64,000 nucleotides of DNA from Sphingobacterium bovistauri (GCF_020295405.1 NZ_JADEYP010000005.1:104338-168337); one strand, 5' to 3'. Counted from the first letter of the stretch, positions 16,898-27,149 are shown. Notes: a model not told the origin generated them from the letters alone. Program-made: numbers and translations.

Positions 16898-19800
16898 ATG
16901 TACAAGAAAATTTACGGATTGGGTGTTGCATTGAGCTTGATGGCAGTTCCAGTATTTGGTCAACAAACAGCTTGGCAAGATATTAATAGGGCTTATAAGA
17001 ATGGTTTGGAGTTATATGAGCGTGGAAAGTTTAGTTCTGCTGCCAAACAATTTGATAAAGTCGAAGAGCTGCGTACGAAGTCAACTTTGCAGCTTGATGA
17101 AACGGAAGAATTGACGTTAATTAAAGAGGGCGTACGTTTCTATCAGGCAGTCTGTGCACTAGAATTAGGAGATTCGGATGCTGAGGGGCGTTTTCTGAAA
17201 TATATTAAGGACTATCCGTCAAGTGCGAACTCGAAGGCAGCCTATTTTCAAATCGGTCGTTCGTATTATGCTAAAAAGGACTATACCAAAGCAATAGAAT
17301 GGTTCACTAAAATCGAGAGTAAAAATCTTGCTGGAGCTGAAAATATAGAGTACCGTTTTAAGTTAGGGTACGCACAATTTATGACTAACGATTATAAATC
17401 GGCAAAACCTTTATTTGAAAAACTTAAAGATGAAAATAGTGAATACCAAGAAGCTTCGATTTATTACTATGCTTATCTGTGTTATCTAGATGCAGAATAC
17501 AAAACAGCACTTAATGAATTCGAACGTTTGAATGGATCTAAGACTTTTGAGACTACTTATCCATATTATATCACGGCATTATATTTCTTAGACAAACGCT
17601 ATGATGATGTGCTAGGCTATGCATTGCCTATTTTGCAAACAACAAAGCAACAATATGAAACAGAGATGTTTCGAATATTGGGGGCTACTTACTTTATTAA
17701 AGGTGACTTAGCAAAATCAAAAGAATATTACGATAAGTTCCAATCACAAGATCAAGGTAAAACGCAGAATAACCAAGATAGCTACCAAATCGGTTATATA
17801 GCATATAAATTGTCTGATTACAGAAAAGCTATCACTGAGCTTGAAAAATTAACTGATGCTGATGAGTATTACCAAAGTGCAATGATCACTTTAGGGGATT
17901 CATTTATCAAAACAGGAAATAAGCAAAGTGCACGTAATGCTTTCTTCAAAGCTTCTAAATTGGACTTTGATCCACAGTTGCAAGAAGAAGGTTTGTTCAA
18001 TTATGCAAAGTTGTCATATGAACTAGAATTCCATCAAGTGGCTTTAGATGCGGTACAGGAATATTTGGCGACGTATAAAGACAATAAACGTAATGAGGAA
18101 GCGAAAACATTACTTGCTGAAGTATTGTTGAGTACGAAAAATTATCGTAATGCTGTCGATGTCTTAGAGTCATTCCCATTGACAAGTAAAGAGGCTAAAG
18201 CAGCGTATCAAAAAGTAACCTACTATCGCGGATTGGAGTTTTATAATGAGCGGGCCTTCGAAAATGGTATCTCTATGTTTATGCGTTCGGAAGCCAATCG
18301 CTACGATGAAGAAATTTATGCTTTATCAACCTACTGGAAAGCAGAAGCAATGTATGAAGTTCGTAAATACAAGGAAGCGGTAGCAAACTTTAATAAATTC
18401 ATTCAACTACCAGCAGCGCGCAAGACAGATGTTTACCATTATGCAAACTATGCATTAGCGTATGCCGCTTTTAGAAATGATAACTTTAATACATCTGCGA
18501 ATTATTTTGAACGTTTCTTAGCTGGAGGAGGTAAAGATGGTATTGAGTTAAATACCAAGAATGATGCTATCGCACGTCTAGCAGATTCATATTTTGCCAC
18601 GAAAAACTATGGTCGTGCAATGTCTTATTACGACAGATTGATTAGTTCAAATGCACAAAGTCAAGATTATGCATTGTTCCAAAGAGGAATTATACAAGGA
18701 TTGCAAGGAAATAATGATGCAAAAATAGCGACATTGAACTCTGTAATAGCTAAATATCCGAAATCAAATTATGCTGATGATGTGGCATTTGAGATTCCAT
18801 ACACATATTTCTTGATGAATGATTATGATAAAGCTATCGGTGGTTTGCAAACTATGGTTGAAAAATATCCTCGTAGTTCGTATGTGCCTCGTGCTTTATT
18901 GACAATTGGTTTAGTACAATACAATCAAGATAATACAGACGCGGCAAGACAGACATTCGAGCGAGTAGTAAGTCAATATGCGACTACTGATGAGGCTAAA
19001 CAAGCTATCCGTTCTATTGAAAATATTTATTTGGATAAAGGCGATGCTTCGGGCTATATCCGTTATGCGACTTCAACTAATATTGGTAACCTTTCACAGG
19101 CAGAACAAGATTCACACACTTTCGGCATAGCACGTAATCTATTCGATCGTGGCAATTATCAAGGAGCAGTAGAAGCTGTAAATGCATATTTTGATAAATT
19201 CCCTAAGCCAATCAACGAAAAGTTTGCTCGTTTTATTCGCGGGGAAAGTTACGCGCAGTTAAAACAAGATAAAGAGGCGCTTCATGATTTCAATATTATA
19301 ATGAATGATTGGACTTCTGAATATACAGAGAAGACACTGATTAGCGTTGCAAAATTACACCTACGTAATAAGTCCTACAATGAAGCTGTTCAAGTTTTGA
19401 AAAAGCTCGAGTTGACTTCTGAATACAAAGAAAATTATGGTTTTGCAATCAAAAATCTTCTGATTTCTTATTACAATATCGGCGATGTCACAGAGACGTT
19501 GAATTATGCAAATATTCTTAAAGGTTATGAAAAATCATCTGAAGAAGATATTGCATTAGCTCATTTGTATGCTGCAAAGGCTTTTGCTAAGCAAAATAAA
19601 GCAGCTGATGCTACTAAAGAGTTGAATCTAGCGGCGTTGAAATCAAAAACAGAAACAGGTGCTGAGGCTCGTTATTTGGTAGCAGAACAACAATTGAAAG
19701 CTAAGCAATATGATAAGGCTATTGAATCAGCGTTTGATATTTCAAGTACCTTTTCGTCGTATGACTATTGGGTAGCGAAAGGCTTTATTTTGATGTCTGA

Positions 19801-19927
19801 TGCATATGTGGGTAAAGGCGATAAGTTCCAAGCGAAAGCAACATTAGAAAGTGTCATTGAGAATTATGAAAATGATAAAGATGATGTTTTGAAAATTGCG
19901 AAGGAACGTTTACAAAAATTGAAATAA
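16898..19927 (+). CDS. Periplasmic tetratricopeptide-repeat protein
   Basis: 1009 aa with a Sec signal peptide (MYKKIYGLGVALSLMAVPVFGQQ). The rest is a long series of TPR units: recurrent AY-x-(I/L)G-x-(S/A)Y-x(4)DY-x-(K/R)A and YP-x-S-x-(Y/A) patterns, the YbgF/TolA-binding style, spread from ~25 to the end. First gene of a seven-gene plus-strand operon with an outer-membrane barrel, an HU/SPOR protein, ExbB, ExbD, a TonB-like protein and FolC. The context suggests an envelope scaffold working with the energised Ton/Tol complex. A protein-protein interaction role is inferred from the repeats. Confidence 0.85.
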   Translation: MYKKIYGLGVALSLMAVPVFGQQTAWQDINRAYKNGLELYERGKFSSAAKQFDKVEELRTKSTLQLDETEELTLIKEGVRFYQAVCALELGDSDAEGRFLKYIKDYPSSANSKAAYFQIGRSYYAKKDYTKAIEWFTKIESKNLAGAENIEYRFKLGYAQFMTNDYKSAKPLFEKLKDENSEYQEASIYYYAYLCYLDAEYKTALNEFERLNGSKTFETTYPYYITALYFLDKRYDDVLGYALPILQTTKQQYETEMFRILGATYFIKGDLAKSKEYYDKFQSQDQGKTQNNQDSYQIGYIAYKLSDYRKAITELEKLTDADEYYQSAMITLGDSFIKTGNKQSARNAFFKASKLDFDPQLQEEGLFNYAKLSYELEFHQVALDAVQEYLATYKDNKRNEEAKTLLAEVLLSTKNYRNAVDVLESFPLTSKEAKAAYQKVTYYRGLEFYNERAFENGISMFMRSEANRYDEEIYALSTYWKAEAMYEVRKYKEAVANFNKFIQLPAARKTDVYHYANYALAYAAFRNDNFNTSANYFERFLAGGGKDGIELNTKNDAIARLADSYFATKNYGRAMSYYDRLISSNAQSQDYALFQRGIIQGLQGNNDAKIATLNSVIAKYPKSNYADDVAFEIPYTYFLMNDYDKAIGGLQTMVEKYPRSSYVPRALLTIGLVQYNQDNTDAARQTFERVVSQYATTDEAKQAIRSIENIYLDKGDASGYIRYATSTNIGNLSQAEQDSHTFGIARNLFDRGNYQGAVEAVNAYFDKFPKPINEKFARFIRGESYAQLKQDKEALHDFNIIMNDWTSEYTEKTLISVAKLHLRNKSYNEAVQVLKKLELTSEYKENYGFAIKNLLISYYNIGDVTETLNYANILKGYEKSSEEDIALAHLYAAKAFAKQNKAADATKELNLAALKSKTETGAEARYLVAEQQLKAKQYDKAIESAFDISSTFSSYDYWVAKGFILMSDAYVGKGDKFQAKATLESVIENYENDKDDVLKIAKERLQKLK

Positions 19928-19945
19928 CAAGAAATAGGAAATAAG

Positions 19946-21664
19946 ATGAAATTGCATAAAACAGTATTTAAGAATTATGCTATAGTAGCATTGTTATTAG
20001 GGATGGGGCAACAAGCTTATGCTCAGGTTGATACTGTGCGTCCTGTAACGATTGATTCATTTGATGTAGTACGCGATTATAAGCCTATTCTTGCGGATGC
20101 GGTAAAGATAAGACGTAGTCCTGATATGACTAACAAGCGTTCATATATGCCAAAGTTGAATTATGGAAATGTACCAGATAAAAAGTTAGATATCAATACT
20201 GGTTTAAAAGAGTTGACTGTTCAGGAATTACCTTTCACTCGACTTCAAGAAATTACGTCAAATTATATTAAACTTGGCGTAGGTAATTTAGGTACGATTC
20301 TAGGCGAAGCGTATGTAGCTAATGAACAATATGAAAACCTACGTTTTGGGGCGTTTGTTAAACATTTGAATCAAAAGGGGGCCTTAGAAGAGCAAAAGTT
20401 TTCTAGACAGGAAGTTGGTGTTTTTGGGCGACGTATCCTCGATGCTTTTACAGTAGATGGATTATTGGGTTACAATAGATACGGTACTCGCTTCTACGGT
20501 ATTCCGACAGATGTGAGTGGAATGACATTAAATCCTGCAAAAGAAGCTCAGGTATTTAATGATATCTATTTTACGGGGGAATTGACAAGTAATTTTGATC
20601 CAAAGAACGAAGAAGCGGTGTCTTATTCAGCAAAATTGGATGCCTATACCTATAAAGATAAATTTGAAGGTAGTGAGAACTCAATTGCTTTATCTGGGTA
20701 TTTAAATAAGCGGGTTCGTACATTCAATATAGGTGCCAATGTTGCTTTGGATATTAATTCAATAGGAGGTGTAGGACAGAATTTAGATAAATTCAAAAAT
20801 TCAGTTGCTACAATTAATCCATATATTAGTTTCAAGGGAACAAACTATACCTTGACTTTAGGTGGTAATATTGTTTCAGAATTTGGAGATGAGAGCCGAT
20901 TTAATATTTTTCCGTCAGCTGAGATTGATTTCTCTTTGGTGCCAGGATACATTAATTTGTTTGGTGGCTTGAATGGTGGAGTTCAGAAAATATCATATAA
21001 GTCGTTGACCCAATTGAATCCATATTTGGGTCCAAATCAAACTTTCCAAAATCAAATTGATCGATTGCACATCTTTGGTGGTATCAAAGGAAATGCAGGA
21101 GCAACGTTCGGTTATAAAGCTAAAGTTGTGTACAAGTCAATCGAGGGATTACCATTATTCATGAATAGCAAGGACGCTCCATTTCAGTTTGACTTGGTGT
21201 ATGATGGAAATGATGATGATAAAGCAACTTATTTAGGTATAGAAGGAGAGATCAGTGTGCGTTTGTCGCAGTTAGTCAATTTAGGAGGTCGTCTTAATAT
21301 AGATGGCTACACAATGGCTACGCAAGACGAAGCATGGTTTACCCCAAAAATGAGATTGGCAGCAAATGCACGCTTTAATATTTCAGAAAAATTGTATATT
21401 GATGCTGAAGCATTATTCCATGGTTCATCATGGGCAGCTGCATATGATTATGATTTGGGTACTAGTCCCGTGACAATTAACAACTACCGCAAGGTATCTG
21501 TTCCTGAATTTTTTGATTTAAGTGCTGGAGCAGAATATAAGGCAATGTCTAATTTGGGTATATTTATAAAAGCGAACAATATTTTTAATAAAGAATATGA
21601 ACGTTATTTGTATTATCCAAAATTAGGTTTCAACGTGATAGGTGGGGTTAATTTTTCATTTTAA
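19946..21664 (+). CDS. Outer-membrane beta-barrel, TonB-dependent-receptor-like without obvious plug
   Basis: 572 aa. Signal peptide ends at ...QQAYAQ. A ~70-residue N-terminal tail (VDTVRPVTIDSFDVVRDYKPIL) precedes alternating amphipathic strands that continue to the end and finish VIGGVNFSF, with the terminal Phe typical of outer-membrane barrels. A FIKANNIFNKEYERYLYYP element near the C-terminus is typical of TonB-dependent receptors. It is shorter than full receptors and lacks a clear plug, so it may be a reduced barrel. It lies 18 bp after the TPR gene. Confidence 0.75.
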   Translation: MKLHKTVFKNYAIVALLLGMGQQAYAQVDTVRPVTIDSFDVVRDYKPILADAVKIRRSPDMTNKRSYMPKLNYGNVPDKKLDINTGLKELTVQELPFTRLQEITSNYIKLGVGNLGTILGEAYVANEQYENLRFGAFVKHLNQKGALEEQKFSRQEVGVFGRRILDAFTVDGLLGYNRYGTRFYGIPTDVSGMTLNPAKEAQVFNDIYFTGELTSNFDPKNEEAVSYSAKLDAYTYKDKFEGSENSIALSGYLNKRVRTFNIGANVALDINSIGGVGQNLDKFKNSVATINPYISFKGTNYTLTLGGNIVSEFGDESRFNIFPSAEIDFSLVPGYINLFGGLNGGVQKISYKSLTQLNPYLGPNQTFQNQIDRLHIFGGIKGNAGATFGYKAKVVYKSIEGLPLFMNSKDAPFQFDLVYDGNDDDKATYLGIEGEISVRLSQLVNLGGRLNIDGYTMATQDEAWFTPKMRLAANARFNISEKLYIDAEALFHGSSWAAAYDYDLGTSPVTINNYRKVSVPEFFDLSAGAEYKAMSNLGIFIKANNIFNKEYERYLYYPKLGFNVIGGVNFSF

Positions 21665-21709
21665 CAAATAAGATTATAACTTTGTATCACATTTTAAAAG
21701 TGTAATTAA

Positions 21710-22804
21710 ATGATTCTTGGTAGACATATTTATTCTTTGCTCAAAAGACATTCTGCTGTGTTTGTCACAGGATTAGGTACGTTTAGACGTATACGGACAT
21801 CAGCATCTTTTGATGCCAAACGTAATGTTGTCTTACCACCATTGAGTTACATTGAGTTTGAATACGAGGTAAAAGACGGTTATGATTTTACATTGTATGT
21901 TCAACAGAGTCAGCAATTGGATAAACCAGATGCGGATAGATATGTTCAGTATGAGATAGAGAAACTAGTTAATACTGTCAATAAGGATGGACAAGCTACC
22001 TTAGATGAATTGGGCCAATTAGTTTCCTATGGTAATTCATATATCTTTAAGCCTTTTGATTTAAGTGGTTTTCAATTTCTTCCTATTGAAGACCCATATG
22101 TCTCTGGAGATTATGTAGACCCAACTGCTGAAAGTACTATAGCTGAACCTTCATCAGAAGTCGGTAATGATATCGTAGAGAATGGATCTAGCGAAAGAAA
22201 TATTTCTACCCCTCAAGATGAAAAATCTTCTTTGACTAATAAGGTCGAACCACAGCAAGAGCATGTACCGCAAGGCCAGGTCTATTTTGAAGATGAACCA
22301 AAGCGAGGCAATGGGATGATATATGCTATAGTTGCGGTATTAGCATTGATTATTTTAGGCGGTATCTATTATTACAGTATTCTTTCGAAGAAATTGGATA
22401 ATGTAGATAGATTTATAGCGGATATTGACTCTTCCGAAAATGAAGTTGATACGCTGCTTAATGCTGCTGATACTAATCTAATATCATTCTCTGAAACGGG
22501 AGAAATGATGGTTGATTCTATTGCTAAGAAGGACACTATTGTTACCCCTCCTGTAGTAGAAGAAAAAGTTCCACATAAGTATACAATTGTTATTGGGACG
22601 CATCCTAAGTTAGAACAAGCTGAGGCCGAAGCTACAGAATATCAACAAAAAGGCTTCAAGCATGTACGTGCCTTACCTTCTAATTTAGCTAAAAATCGTA
22701 AAAGAGTAATTTGGGATACATATCCCACAAAAGAGCTTCGTGATTCAGCTTTACGTTATGTACAGAAAAATGTAAAGTCTGATGCTTGGCCAACAGTATT
22801 ATAG
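21710..22804 (+). CDS. HU-CCDC81 / SPOR domain membrane protein
   Basis: 364 aa. N-terminal ~1-125: HU-CCDC81-like fold (ILGRHIYSLLKRHSAVFVTGLGTFRRIRTSA...), the Bacteroidota type often found with SPOR. Then an acidic linker, one membrane helix at ~202-224 (MIYAIVAVLALIILGGIYYYSIL), and a C-terminal SPOR domain from ~287 (HKYTIVIGTHPKLEQAEAEA to DAWP). SPOR binds denuded peptidoglycan glycan strands, often at the septum. The topology places HU-CCDC81 in the cytoplasm and SPOR in the periplasm. Its place before exbB supports an envelope role. Confidence 0.85.
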   Translation: MILGRHIYSLLKRHSAVFVTGLGTFRRIRTSASFDAKRNVVLPPLSYIEFEYEVKDGYDFTLYVQQSQQLDKPDADRYVQYEIEKLVNTVNKDGQATLDELGQLVSYGNSYIFKPFDLSGFQFLPIEDPYVSGDYVDPTAESTIAEPSSEVGNDIVENGSSERNISTPQDEKSSLTNKVEPQQEHVPQGQVYFEDEPKRGNGMIYAIVAVLALIILGGIYYYSILSKKLDNVDRFIADIDSSENEVDTLLNAADTNLISFSETGEMMVDSIAKKDTIVTPPVVEEKVPHKYTIVIGTHPKLEQAEAEATEYQQKGFKHVRALPSNLAKNRKRVIWDTYPTKELRDSALRYVQKNVKSDAWPTVL

Positions 22805-22845
22805 TTCAGTAAATAGAAACCAATAAATAAATAGTATTACATATT

Positions 22846-23556
22846 ATGTCATTCATTCAAGACAACCTAATCACAGATTCTTTGAATCGAGCAGTATCAT
22901 TAGCAGATCAAGCAATTGCCGTAGCTCCTCCTGTAGAGGATCAAAATCTCATTCAGTTACTTATGAAAGGTGGTTGGATTATGATTCCAATTGTCATCCT
23001 ATTTTTCTTAGGCTTGGTTATTTTTATTGAACGTTATATTACTATTCGCAATGCATCAAAATCTGATGGGAATTTGATGTCTCAAATTAAAAGTAATGTA
23101 TTGTCTGGTAAATTGGATTCTGCTATAGCCGTGTGCCGCTCAAGTAATTCCGCTTTAGCGCGTATGTTGCAAAAAGGATTAACACGTGTAGGTCGCCCTA
23201 TCAAAGATATCGAAGGTGCTATTGAGAATGCTGGTAAATTAGAAGTGTCTCGTTTAGAAAAAAATATTAATGTTTTAGGAATTATTGCGGGTATCGCACC
23301 GATGCTTGGTTTCGTAGGAACGATTTTTGGAGTAATTCAAATCTTCCGTGAAGTGGAGCTTGCTGGTGGTATTGATATCGGTTCAGTATCAGGAGGTCTT
23401 TACGTGAAAATGATTGCATCTGCTTCAGGATTGACAATTGGTATCTTAGCGTATATCGGTTATCATATTTTGAATATGATGGTGGAGCGTTTGATCCTAA
23501 AAATGGAAACAGAAGCGGTTGAGTTTATTGATTTGTTAGACGAACCTGGGGTTTAA
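22846..23556 (+). CDS. exbB: ExbB/TolQ/MotA-family proton channel
   Basis: 236 aa, inner membrane. Three hydrophobic helices: ~43-65 (GWIMIPIVILFFLGLVIFIERYI), ~142-170 (GIIAGIAPMLGFVGTIFGVIQIF) and ~188-212 (MIASASGLTIGILAYIGYHILN), with the conserved P-x-LG-x-x-GT-x-x-G signature in the second. With ExbD it forms the proton-motive-force motor for TonB or Tol systems. exbD follows 27 bp later. Confidence 0.92.
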   Translation: MSFIQDNLITDSLNRAVSLADQAIAVAPPVEDQNLIQLLMKGGWIMIPIVILFFLGLVIFIERYITIRNASKSDGNLMSQIKSNVLSGKLDSAIAVCRSSNSALARMLQKGLTRVGRPIKDIEGAIENAGKLEVSRLEKNINVLGIIAGIAPMLGFVGTIFGVIQIFREVELAGGIDIGSVSGGLYVKMIASASGLTIGILAYIGYHILNMMVERLILKMETEAVEFIDLLDEPGV

Positions 23557-23583
23557 TCAGGAACTATATTAATCGGATAAACC

Positions 23584-23991
23584 ATGAATATAAGAAATAG
23601 AAGAGGGAAACCTACGGCAGAAGTGCATACAGCAGCATTGAATGACATCATGTTCTTTTTGATGTTGTTCTTTTTGTTGGCCTCGGCTGTAGCTAATCCA
23701 CAAGTGGTGAAACTATTGTTGCCAAAATCGAGTGCTGGAGAACAATCAGTGGCTAAGAAAACGGTGACGGTATCTATAACAGCAGATTTGGCGTATCATA
23801 TCGATAAGCAAACTATTCCGTACGAAGCTCTTGAGCAGACTTTGCAATCTCAAATGACTGCCGGAGAAGAGGTAACTATTATGTTATATGCTGATAGCAC
23901 TGTTCCTATTCAAAATGTAATTTCGGTGATGGATGTAGCCAATCGCTTAAAGATTAAATTGGTACTTGCTACAGAGCCAAAGAAGGATTAA
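23584..23991 (+). CDS. exbD: ExbD/TolR-family biopolymer transporter
   Basis: 135 aa. One N-terminal membrane helix (IMFFLMLFFLLASAVA, ~20-37) preceded by the conserved Asp in LNDIMFFL, then a periplasmic ExbD domain (VTVSITADLAYHIDKQTI...VISVMDVANRLKIKLVLAT). Partner of the upstream ExbB. Confidence 0.92.
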   Translation: MNIRNRRGKPTAEVHTAALNDIMFFLMLFFLLASAVANPQVVKLLLPKSSAGEQSVAKKTVTVSITADLAYHIDKQTIPYEALEQTLQSQMTAGEEVTIMLYADSTVPIQNVISVMDVANRLKIKLVLATEPKKD

Positions 23992-24078
23992 GAATTTGAT
24001 AATTTGACAATTTGGAAAACCTCGAGTCAAAGTAATTGTATTCGTTAGTTTTTTAAATTTCAGTTTTGACTTTTTGTT

Positions 24079-24903
24079 ATGTATTATCATATAAAAGAAG
24101 AGAATAATTTACCTAAAGCCATAGGTTATTCTGCTATTGTTATGGCTGTTTTGGTTGCTATCGGCTATTTCATAGTTTTCGGGCAATCTTCACTTCCTGA
24201 ATATGGGATGGGAGGGATTGTGGTAAATTATGGTACCTCCGATGTAGGGACGGGTGATGATTATATGAGCATTGAAGAACCATCTATGGATGAAAATGCA
24301 AATAATGTACAACCTGATCGTGTGGTGCCAACAGAAACGCCTACACCAACTCCATCTCAGCAAGTCTCCGACAAAGCTGTAGCTACACAGGATATGGATG
24401 ATGCACCTGCAGTCACGAAGACAGAAAAGGCTGTGAAGAATCCAGCTCCAGAGACGACTAAAGCTGTCAAAAACAGTACTCCGACTGTTAACACAAATGC
24501 TTTATATAAAGGTAAAAAGAATAATGGCCAAGGATCTGGTGATGGTGAAGGCGGTGGTGCTGGTAACCAAGGCTCTGCATTAGGAGACCCATTGGCATCA
24601 AACTATGGAGAGGGAGGTTCTGGCTTTGGTAATACACCAATTTCCTTGTCAAGTAGGCATTGGGCTGTAAGACCAAATATTGACGATAAAAGTCAATTTT
24701 CAGGTGTTGTAGTTTGTGAATTGACGGTGGATAGAAATGGTAATATTGTTAGTGTGAGACCTGGAGTCAAAGGTACGACATATTCTTCACCGACAGTATA
24801 CAGCATGTTAGAGCGCGAATTGCGAAAAGCAAAGTTCAACACTGTTCCTAATGCTCCTGAAAGACGTGTAGTACACGTTACAATTAATTTCAAAGTTAGA
24901 TAA
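24079..24903 (+). CDS. TonB-like energy transducer
   Basis: 274 aa. Single membrane helix near 15-35 (AIGYSAIVMAVLVAIGYFIVFG), a Pro/Thr/Lys-rich linker (~75-150), a Gly-rich stretch (GDGEGGGAGNQG), and a C-terminal TonB_C-like domain from ~195 (GVVVCELTVDRNGNIVSVRPG...VHVTINFKVR). It links the ExbBD motor to the outer membrane, plausibly to the barrel encoded upstream. An 87-bp gap to exbD contains AATTTG direct repeats but no clear terminator. Confidence 0.82.
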   Translation: MYYHIKEENNLPKAIGYSAIVMAVLVAIGYFIVFGQSSLPEYGMGGIVVNYGTSDVGTGDDYMSIEEPSMDENANNVQPDRVVPTETPTPTPSQQVSDKAVATQDMDDAPAVTKTEKAVKNPAPETTKAVKNSTPTVNTNALYKGKKNNGQGSGDGEGGGAGNQGSALGDPLASNYGEGGSGFGNTPISLSSRHWAVRPNIDDKSQFSGVVVCELTVDRNGNIVSVRPGVKGTTYSSPTVYSMLERELRKAKFNTVPNAPERRVVHVTINFKVR

Positions 24904-24912
24904 TTAAGTTTT

Positions 24913-26208
24913 ATGCATACTTATACAGAGGTAATTGATTATTTATATAGTCGATTACCTATGTTTACACGTGATGGTGCTTCGGCATTCAAGAAGGATT
25001 TGGATAATACATTAGCGCTTTGTGAAGCATTTGATCATCCACAAAATAAATTTAAAACTATCCATGTAGCTGGAACCAATGGTAAAGGTTCATCTTCCCA
25101 TATGCTTGCTGCTATTTTGGCAAGTGCAGGCTATAAAACAGGACTGTACACATCTCCACATTTAGTTGATTTCCGTGAGCGTATTCGCATCAATGGAGAG
25201 CAGATTGCAGAGCAGTTTGTCGTAGATTTCGTCAATAACCATAAACAATTGATTGACGACGTACAACCTTCATTTTTTGAGACTACTGTGGTAATGGCGT
25301 TTGATTATTTTGCCAAGGAGCAGGTGGATATCGCTATTATTGAAGTGGGATTGGGTGGAAGGTTGGATAGTACCAATGTGATATCGCCAGAAGTTTGTTT
25401 GATTACGAACATCGGTATGGATCATATGAATCTATTGGGTGATACTTTAGAGGAAATAACAGCGGAGAAGGCTGGGATTATTAAGCCGAATACACCAGTT
25501 GTGATTTCGGAGACAAATACAATCACAGCACCTATATTTGAAGCAAAGGCAGAAAAGGAAAGGGCATCGATCACTTTTGCAGATCAAAAAATAAATGCAA
25601 TACGACTTGAAAAGGATGCTTTGACACAGCGCATTCAAATTACAGAAGAATCTGAATCTAACGTATACAATTTGGATTTGACTGGTTCTTATCAAGTGAA
25701 GAATATAGTAGGTGTACTAGGTACTATAGTAGAAATGCGTAAAAAGGGATTCAATATTTCTGAAGAGCAATTGGCTTATGCACTTGGTCACGTACAAGAG
25801 TTGACGGGTTTCCAAGGTCGTTGGCAAACTTTATCTACCGATCCGTTTATTATTTGTGATACTGGACATAATGAAGATGGTATCAAAGAGGTTATTAAAA
25901 ATTTAAACGAAATATCTTACACTAATCTACATATTGTCATTGGCGCAATGAAGGACAAAGATTTGGATCATATGCTTCCTTATTTACCAAAAGAGGCAAT
26001 TTATTACTTCTCGAATCCTGATATGCCACGTGCTATGCATGCTGCGGAATTAGCTGAAAAGGCTTTAACTTATGGGTTGAAAGGAAAAGTTTCTGGTAGC
26101 GTAATTCAGGCTTTGGAAGATGCTAATGAAGCCTACAAAGAAGGTGATTTGATATTTGTAGGGGGATCTAATTTTGTGGTAGCTGAGGTATTGCAAAGTA
26201 TGAAGTAA
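24913..26208 (+). CDS. folC: Folylpolyglutamate synthase / dihydrofolate synthase
   Basis: 431 aa. Mur-ligase-fold ATP-dependent enzyme adding glutamate to folates (and to dihydropteroate). P-loop AGTNGKGSSSHML at ~54-66, IGMDHMNLLGDTLEEI segment, DTGHNEDG near 316. It starts 9 bp after the TonB-like gene, so is very likely cotranscribed; a Ton-operon-to-folC link is common in Sphingobacteriia. Confidence 0.95.
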   Translation: MHTYTEVIDYLYSRLPMFTRDGASAFKKDLDNTLALCEAFDHPQNKFKTIHVAGTNGKGSSSHMLAAILASAGYKTGLYTSPHLVDFRERIRINGEQIAEQFVVDFVNNHKQLIDDVQPSFFETTVVMAFDYFAKEQVDIAIIEVGLGGRLDSTNVISPEVCLITNIGMDHMNLLGDTLEEITAEKAGIIKPNTPVVISETNTITAPIFEAKAEKERASITFADQKINAIRLEKDALTQRIQITEESESNVYNLDLTGSYQVKNIVGVLGTIVEMRKKGFNISEEQLAYALGHVQELTGFQGRWQTLSTDPFIICDTGHNEDGIKEVIKNLNEISYTNLHIVIGAMKDKDLDHMLPYLPKEAIYYFSNPDMPRAMHAAELAEKALTYGLKGKVSGSVIQALEDANEAYKEGDLIFVGGSNFVVAEVLQSMK

Positions 26209-26249
26209 TTAATTTTATCTATATATTTAAGTGATAAAACTTAATTATT

Positions 26250-26747
26250 ATGAGTAAAAAATACATTCTTTTGCTTGTTTCTTTTTTTATTTTTTCAAAT
26301 TCATTTGCTCAAGAAAAGGAAACAGAAATACAAATTACTTTTGAAATAATTAGTTCTTCTATTGATTCTTTACATACTGTCGGAGTGAAAAAATTAAAAG
26401 CTGATGGATATCAAATGAACAAATCAGGTCAATGGGTTGATTCTCATGGTAATGAAGTTTTTTATCTGTGAGCTCCACTCTTTCTCCTAAAAATGGAATG
26501 TTGAGTTTTCAGAAGAAATTAAGAGAGAAAGTAAAAGCAAGCGGATTTAAATCAGGACAAGGGTCTATTATATTTCATATAAGTGAAAAAGGGCGAGGTT
26601 ACTGGAATATATTCTAGTAATGAGGGTAACAAGAGTTTACAAAATGTTTTAAGTGATTTTTTGATGTCCAATGGACCCTGGTCTATGGGCATATCTAGTG
26701 GTCGATCTGCTGCTAGTACAAATAGATTATCTGTGATTATTCAATAG
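26250..26747 (+). pseudogene. Decayed secreted TonB_C-like protein (two frameshifts)
   Basis: Starts with a good signal peptide (MSKKYILLLVSFFIFSNSFAQ) but hits TGA at 26469. The sequence resumes in frame +2 from about 26465 (SVSSTLSPKNGMLSFQKKL...SIIFHISEKG) and returns to the first frame at about 26598 (VTGIYSSNEGNK...LSVIIQ), stopping TAG at 26745-26747. Joined, it is a ~165-aa secreted protein whose end (IIFHISEKGRVTGIY...NGPWSMG) resembles a TonB C-terminal domain. The first break is at a T-run near 26457, the second at GGGCGAGG near 26591. Sequencing error is possible, but decayed neighbours favour a true pseudogene. Confidence 0.6.
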
Positions 26748-26776
26748 AAATACACTCTTCTAAGATTTCAAACATT

Positions 26777-27141
26777 CTACGGTTTATGCACTTCAATTTT
26801 TTTCCATTCTTCGTTTAAATTATAAGTATAATTTCTATTCCCAAGTTTTAGAATACCTTCTAATATTAATGTCTTTCCTTCATCTGAAACTTTGTACGTT
26901 AAGTTGGTTTGAAGTTTATCTAATGCGTTACCGCTTAAATTATCTATTACACTTTCCAAGTATTCGTTTGTGCCCGCAATTTTAAATTTTCCATCAGTCG
27001 TGAAGAGCTTATAAGCGCCAACTGGAATATCATCTATGTTGCCCTGACTTTTTAATTACCTAATCTCTATTAATTGTTTATCTTGCGTAACACTAATCGC
27101 AGCCATTGTCACAAGAAATGTAATTAGTAATACTGTTCATA
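26777..27141 (-). pseudogene. Decayed DUF4488/lipocalin-like protein
   Basis: On the minus strand an ATG at 27141 begins a signal-peptide-like run that becomes readable in the next frame (VLLITFLVTMAAISVTQDKQ). The frame meets TAA just before LKSQGNIDDIPVGAYKLFTTDGKFK and then reads through to TYNLNEEWKKIEVHKP. The stop falls where relatives have a GTWxL motif, so a small deletion probably removed it. The intact portion from TTG 26959 encodes only 60 residues. The family assignment is by eye and tentative. Confidence 0.5.
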
Positions 27142-27149
27142 TCAGAATG

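Noticed and set aside
23992..24078. AATTTG direct repeats between exbD and the TonB-like gene as a regulatory array
   Set aside because: Only three imperfect copies in a very AT-rich spacer; likely low-complexity chance.
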